Assembly: GCA_900550505.1 (NCBI GenBank)
Contig: URSI01000036.1
Location: forward strand, 1-8,945
Direction: 5' to 3'
DNA: 8,945 nt
From: an uncultured Eubacteriales bacterium
GTDB lineage: Bacteria > Bacillota > Clostridia > Oscillospirales > CAG-382
Below are positions 7,380-8,945 of the stretch, in pieces (position 1 is the stretch's first letter; the number at the start of each line of letters is the position of its first letter). The notes beneath the pieces are model-generated. The model worked only from the letters and a program-made list of their open reading frames with translations. It searched no databases and had not been told where the DNA came from. Made by a program: the position numbers and the translations under genes.

Positions 7380-7421
7380 AAAAAAAGCAAAAGAGCGCTC
7401 TCACGGAGCGCCCTTTTGCTT
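7380..7421 (-). terminator. Strong intrinsic terminator after the frameshifted binding-protein gene
   Basis: The stem arms AAGCAAAAGGGCGCTC and GAGCGCTCTTTTGCTT pair over a CGTGA loop (16 pairs with one G-U), and the stem runs directly into a T-run (7 Ts at 7380-7386). It begins about 11 nt after the stop codon at 7432. This is a textbook rho-independent terminator, so the two paralogues should be separate transcription units. Confidence 0.93.
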
Positions 7422-8544
7422 TCCACAGTTTTTATGAAAAAGCGTCAATTGTCTGGTTCATAGCAGCGGTGACTGACGACTCTATGCTGTCCCAATACGA
7501 TGCAAACTGACTCGTTCCCGTTTCACTTATTGCATTGCCGAGCGTCATGACGTCCTTTATCCCGCCCCAGTTGAAAACAACGCCGAGATCATATACGCGG
7601 TTGTTGAATATTATATCAAGCATCTCTTTGGATTCGTCGTCCACAACACGGCGGTTCTTAAGCACCTGCTCATAATATGCGTAGTCAAGTGTGTCCGTGG
7701 ATGCCTCCGCCATAGCGGACATCACGAGTGCAGCCTCTTCGGGCGCCGGATGAACCGTCGGTATCGAGAATGCTGTGACATACGGTGTGGAAACGAGACA
7801 ATAATAGCTACCCTGCTCCTCCGAGGCCTTCGGCATAGGCAGTATACCATAGCTGCACTGATAATCGGCAAGCTCATTCAGGTCGGCAAGACACATATGT
7901 CTGAAGAGCGCGCGTCCGTTTGCAAATGCCTCAGTCGTATAGCTGTAGCAATCCTGAGTTCCTGTGAACATGGACGACGGTATACGCTCTATAAGATTCA
8001 CATCCTTGTTACCGCCTATGAGTGCAGCAAGCTGCTCAACGACGGCAGCAGCCCCGCTGTCATTTATGGCTATACGGGGAGTGCCGTTTTCATCAAGGTC
8101 TGCAAAACGTTGACCGGAGCCGACAAAAAGCGACTGTCCGCTGAAAACATTGAGCCACAGCCCGTAAGTATCGGCCGCTGTCATACCGTTAACCCCGTCG
8201 GTGTCACTCGTGACAGCCGAGGCCTGACGGTTCATCTCATCGTAAGTCCATCTTCCGCTCGTGACGAGCGCATACGGACTCTCGAGGTCATGATCAGCCA
8301 CCACGGTTTTATTGAAAATTATGCACTGGGTGCAATAGTTGTCAAGTATCGCGATGTGACCGGTAGAGAAAAAGAGTTTTCCCCCGATAGCAAGGTCCTT
8401 ATTCGCGTTCTGATCCCACCACGGTTTTGTCAGATCAAGATCCGCGGAAATCTCCGAAGAATACAGGTCGTAAAGTGCATCCTCCGCAGCGAGCGCGACG
8501 GCCTCGTTCATCATGGGAGTAACTATGTCATACAAATGAAGTCC

Positions 8545-8559
8545 GTTGTTGTTGTTATT
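8545..8559 (-). repeat. Short Asn-codon trinucleotide repeat in the frameshifted gene
   Basis: Four AAC codons preceded by one AAT encode five consecutive Asn residues (VRNNNNNG). The intact paralogue has ITTSNDTG at this place. It is a small codon-repeat expansion in a surface loop region. Confidence 0.6.
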
Positions 8560-8617
8560 ACGGACCATTTCCGTAAGGTATTCACCCTGCTCTGTGGCAT
8601 ATGCTTTGATGTCGATA

Positions 8618-8923
8618 TTATATTTTTTTTGTCTCGACAAGAAGATTTCTTTCGTACACGGCGTCGTTGATTATCTCGTTATTGAGTTCCTCGGCGCCGA
8701 CCTCTATCGACTTGTAGCGGTCCGGGTACTCGTTTCCGGGCACGAGTATAACGAAATCACGTCCCCCGCCATCCCAACTCCGGAGGTCCTCAAACAGACC
8801 GTCATCGACCGACCCGGACACATCCGGTGAGGACGTGTCCCCGCTCGTCTTGTCCGGACCGCAGGAAACGAGCAGTACGGACGCAAGGAGCATTGCCAAA
8901 ATAAAAAACGTGAACTTTTTCAT
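8618..8923 (-). pseudogene. Solute-binding lipoprotein paralogue, 5' part ending at the frameshift
   Basis: N-terminal 101 residues of the upstream copy. The start is the ATG at 8921-8923, with GGAG (8930-8933) 6 nt upstream; a TTG 12 nt further up overlaps that site and is unlikely. The signal peptide MKKFTFFILAMLLASVLL ends LVSC with C21, followed by a Ser/Asp/Gly linker, then FEDLRSWDG and NNEIINDAVYERN, which matches the intact neighbour. The frame reads into the A8 run and stops two codons later (ETKKI then TAA at 8618-8620), where the paralogue continues ETKFNIDIKAYATE. As read, this product would be a short exported lipid-anchored fragment without a binding domain. The promoter lies beyond the window end. 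Confidence 0.82.
8623..8630 (-). other. A8 homopolymer at the frameshift site
   Basis: Eight consecutive A residues on the coding strand follow GAGAC. As read, the frame gives T-K-K-I-stop. With seven A residues it gives T-K-K-Y-N-I-D, and with four it gives T-K-Y-N-I-D, the exact length of the paralogue. A minus-one ribosomal slip would give the wrong frame; a plus-one slip, or transcriptional slippage losing one A (or adding two), would restore the protein. Confidence 0.75.
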
Positions 8924-8945
8924 TTCAAACTCCAATTTCCAATAT

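Larger units (their letters stand above)
7432..8640 (-). pseudogene. Solute-binding lipoprotein paralogue, 3' part after a frameshift
   Basis: This frame carries about 400 residues matching residues 98-494 of the intact neighbour almost end to end, including YDIVTPMMNE, KPWWDQ, RWTYDE, YGILPMPKASE and the shared C-terminal QTIDAFS. It lacks any signal peptide. The first possible start, a TTG at 8638-8640, overlaps the upstream frame and has no convincing ribosome binding site, so it is not a natural gene start. Removing one A from the A8 run at 8623-8630 joins it to the 5' part and gives a 496-aa lipoprotein. No stop codon interrupts the rest, so the loss is recent, is a sequencing error, or is bypassed by slippage. 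It would bind a small solute like its neighbour. Confidence 0.82.
5718..8923 (-). repeat. Tandem duplication of a solute-binding protein gene
   Basis: Two paralogous genes lie head to tail about 1.7 kb apart. In a hand count over residues 131-200 of the intact copy, 48 of 70 positions are identical. Identical DNA blocks remain, for example 35 bp at 6127-6161 and 7841-7875, and 30 bp at 5850-5879 and 7564-7593, while most synonymous sites differ. The duplication is therefore not very recent. The promoter and terminator regions are not alike between copies. Confidence 0.85.

Noticed and set aside
8618..8645. Programmed minus-one ribosomal frameshift at A_AAA_AAA
   Set aside because: The slippery heptamer is present, but a minus-one shift leads to the wrong frame; the downstream coding frame needs the opposite shift.
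7750..8670. 306-codon open frame on the plus strand
   Set aside because: It is antisense to the frameshifted binding-protein gene and merely mirrors its codon pattern; similar mirror frames occur opposite the paralogue and opposite oppA.

Overview
The window reads as a piece of a Gram-positive genome, most likely a Clostridia-type Firmicute (gut or rumen style). The reasons are lipoprotein signal peptides with a lipobox cysteine on every solute-binding protein, strong GGAGG-type ribosome binding sites, near-consensus sigma-A promoters (TTGACA, 17 nt, TATAAT or TAAAAT), and uracil-tailed intrinsic terminators. This is inference from style, not a taxonomic assignment. All genes lie on the minus strand, so biological order runs from high to low coordinates.

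Region 1 (8923 to 5718) holds two tandem paralogous lipoprotein solute-binding proteins of the family-1 (carbohydrate-type) kind. The upstream copy is broken by a frameshift at a run of eight A residues and ends at a textbook terminator (7380-7421). The downstream copy is intact, has its own perfect consensus promoter overlapped by a 17-bp inverted repeat (possible operator), and ends at a UUCG-loop hairpin. No sugar permease or ATPase accompanies either copy here, so within the window they look like single-gene units.

Region 2 (5560 to 1) is an oligopeptide/dipeptide (Opp/Dpp-type) ABC importer operon in the order binding protein, permease B, permease C, ATPase D. A good promoter and a leader of about 120 nt precede the binding protein. 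The ATPase is present only as its first 20 codons and runs off the window start. The binding protein (852 aa) and permease C (513 aa) are both much longer than usual for their families. The permease carries about 215 extra residues in its first extracellular loop, which suggests the two enlarged parts may work together. A 259-nt gap with several stable hairpins separates the binding-protein gene from the permeases and probably sets their relative expression.

Together the genes describe nutrient uptake: lipid-anchored receptors capture peptides, and probably sugars, at the cell surface, and the Opp permease pair with its ATPase imports the peptide ligand. No mobile element, CRISPR array, tRNA, rRNA or known riboswitch was recognised. 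The window is largely ordinary transport; the points worth checking are the frameshift tract, the enlarged OppA/OppC pair, the oppA-oppB hairpin cluster and the operator-like repeat.
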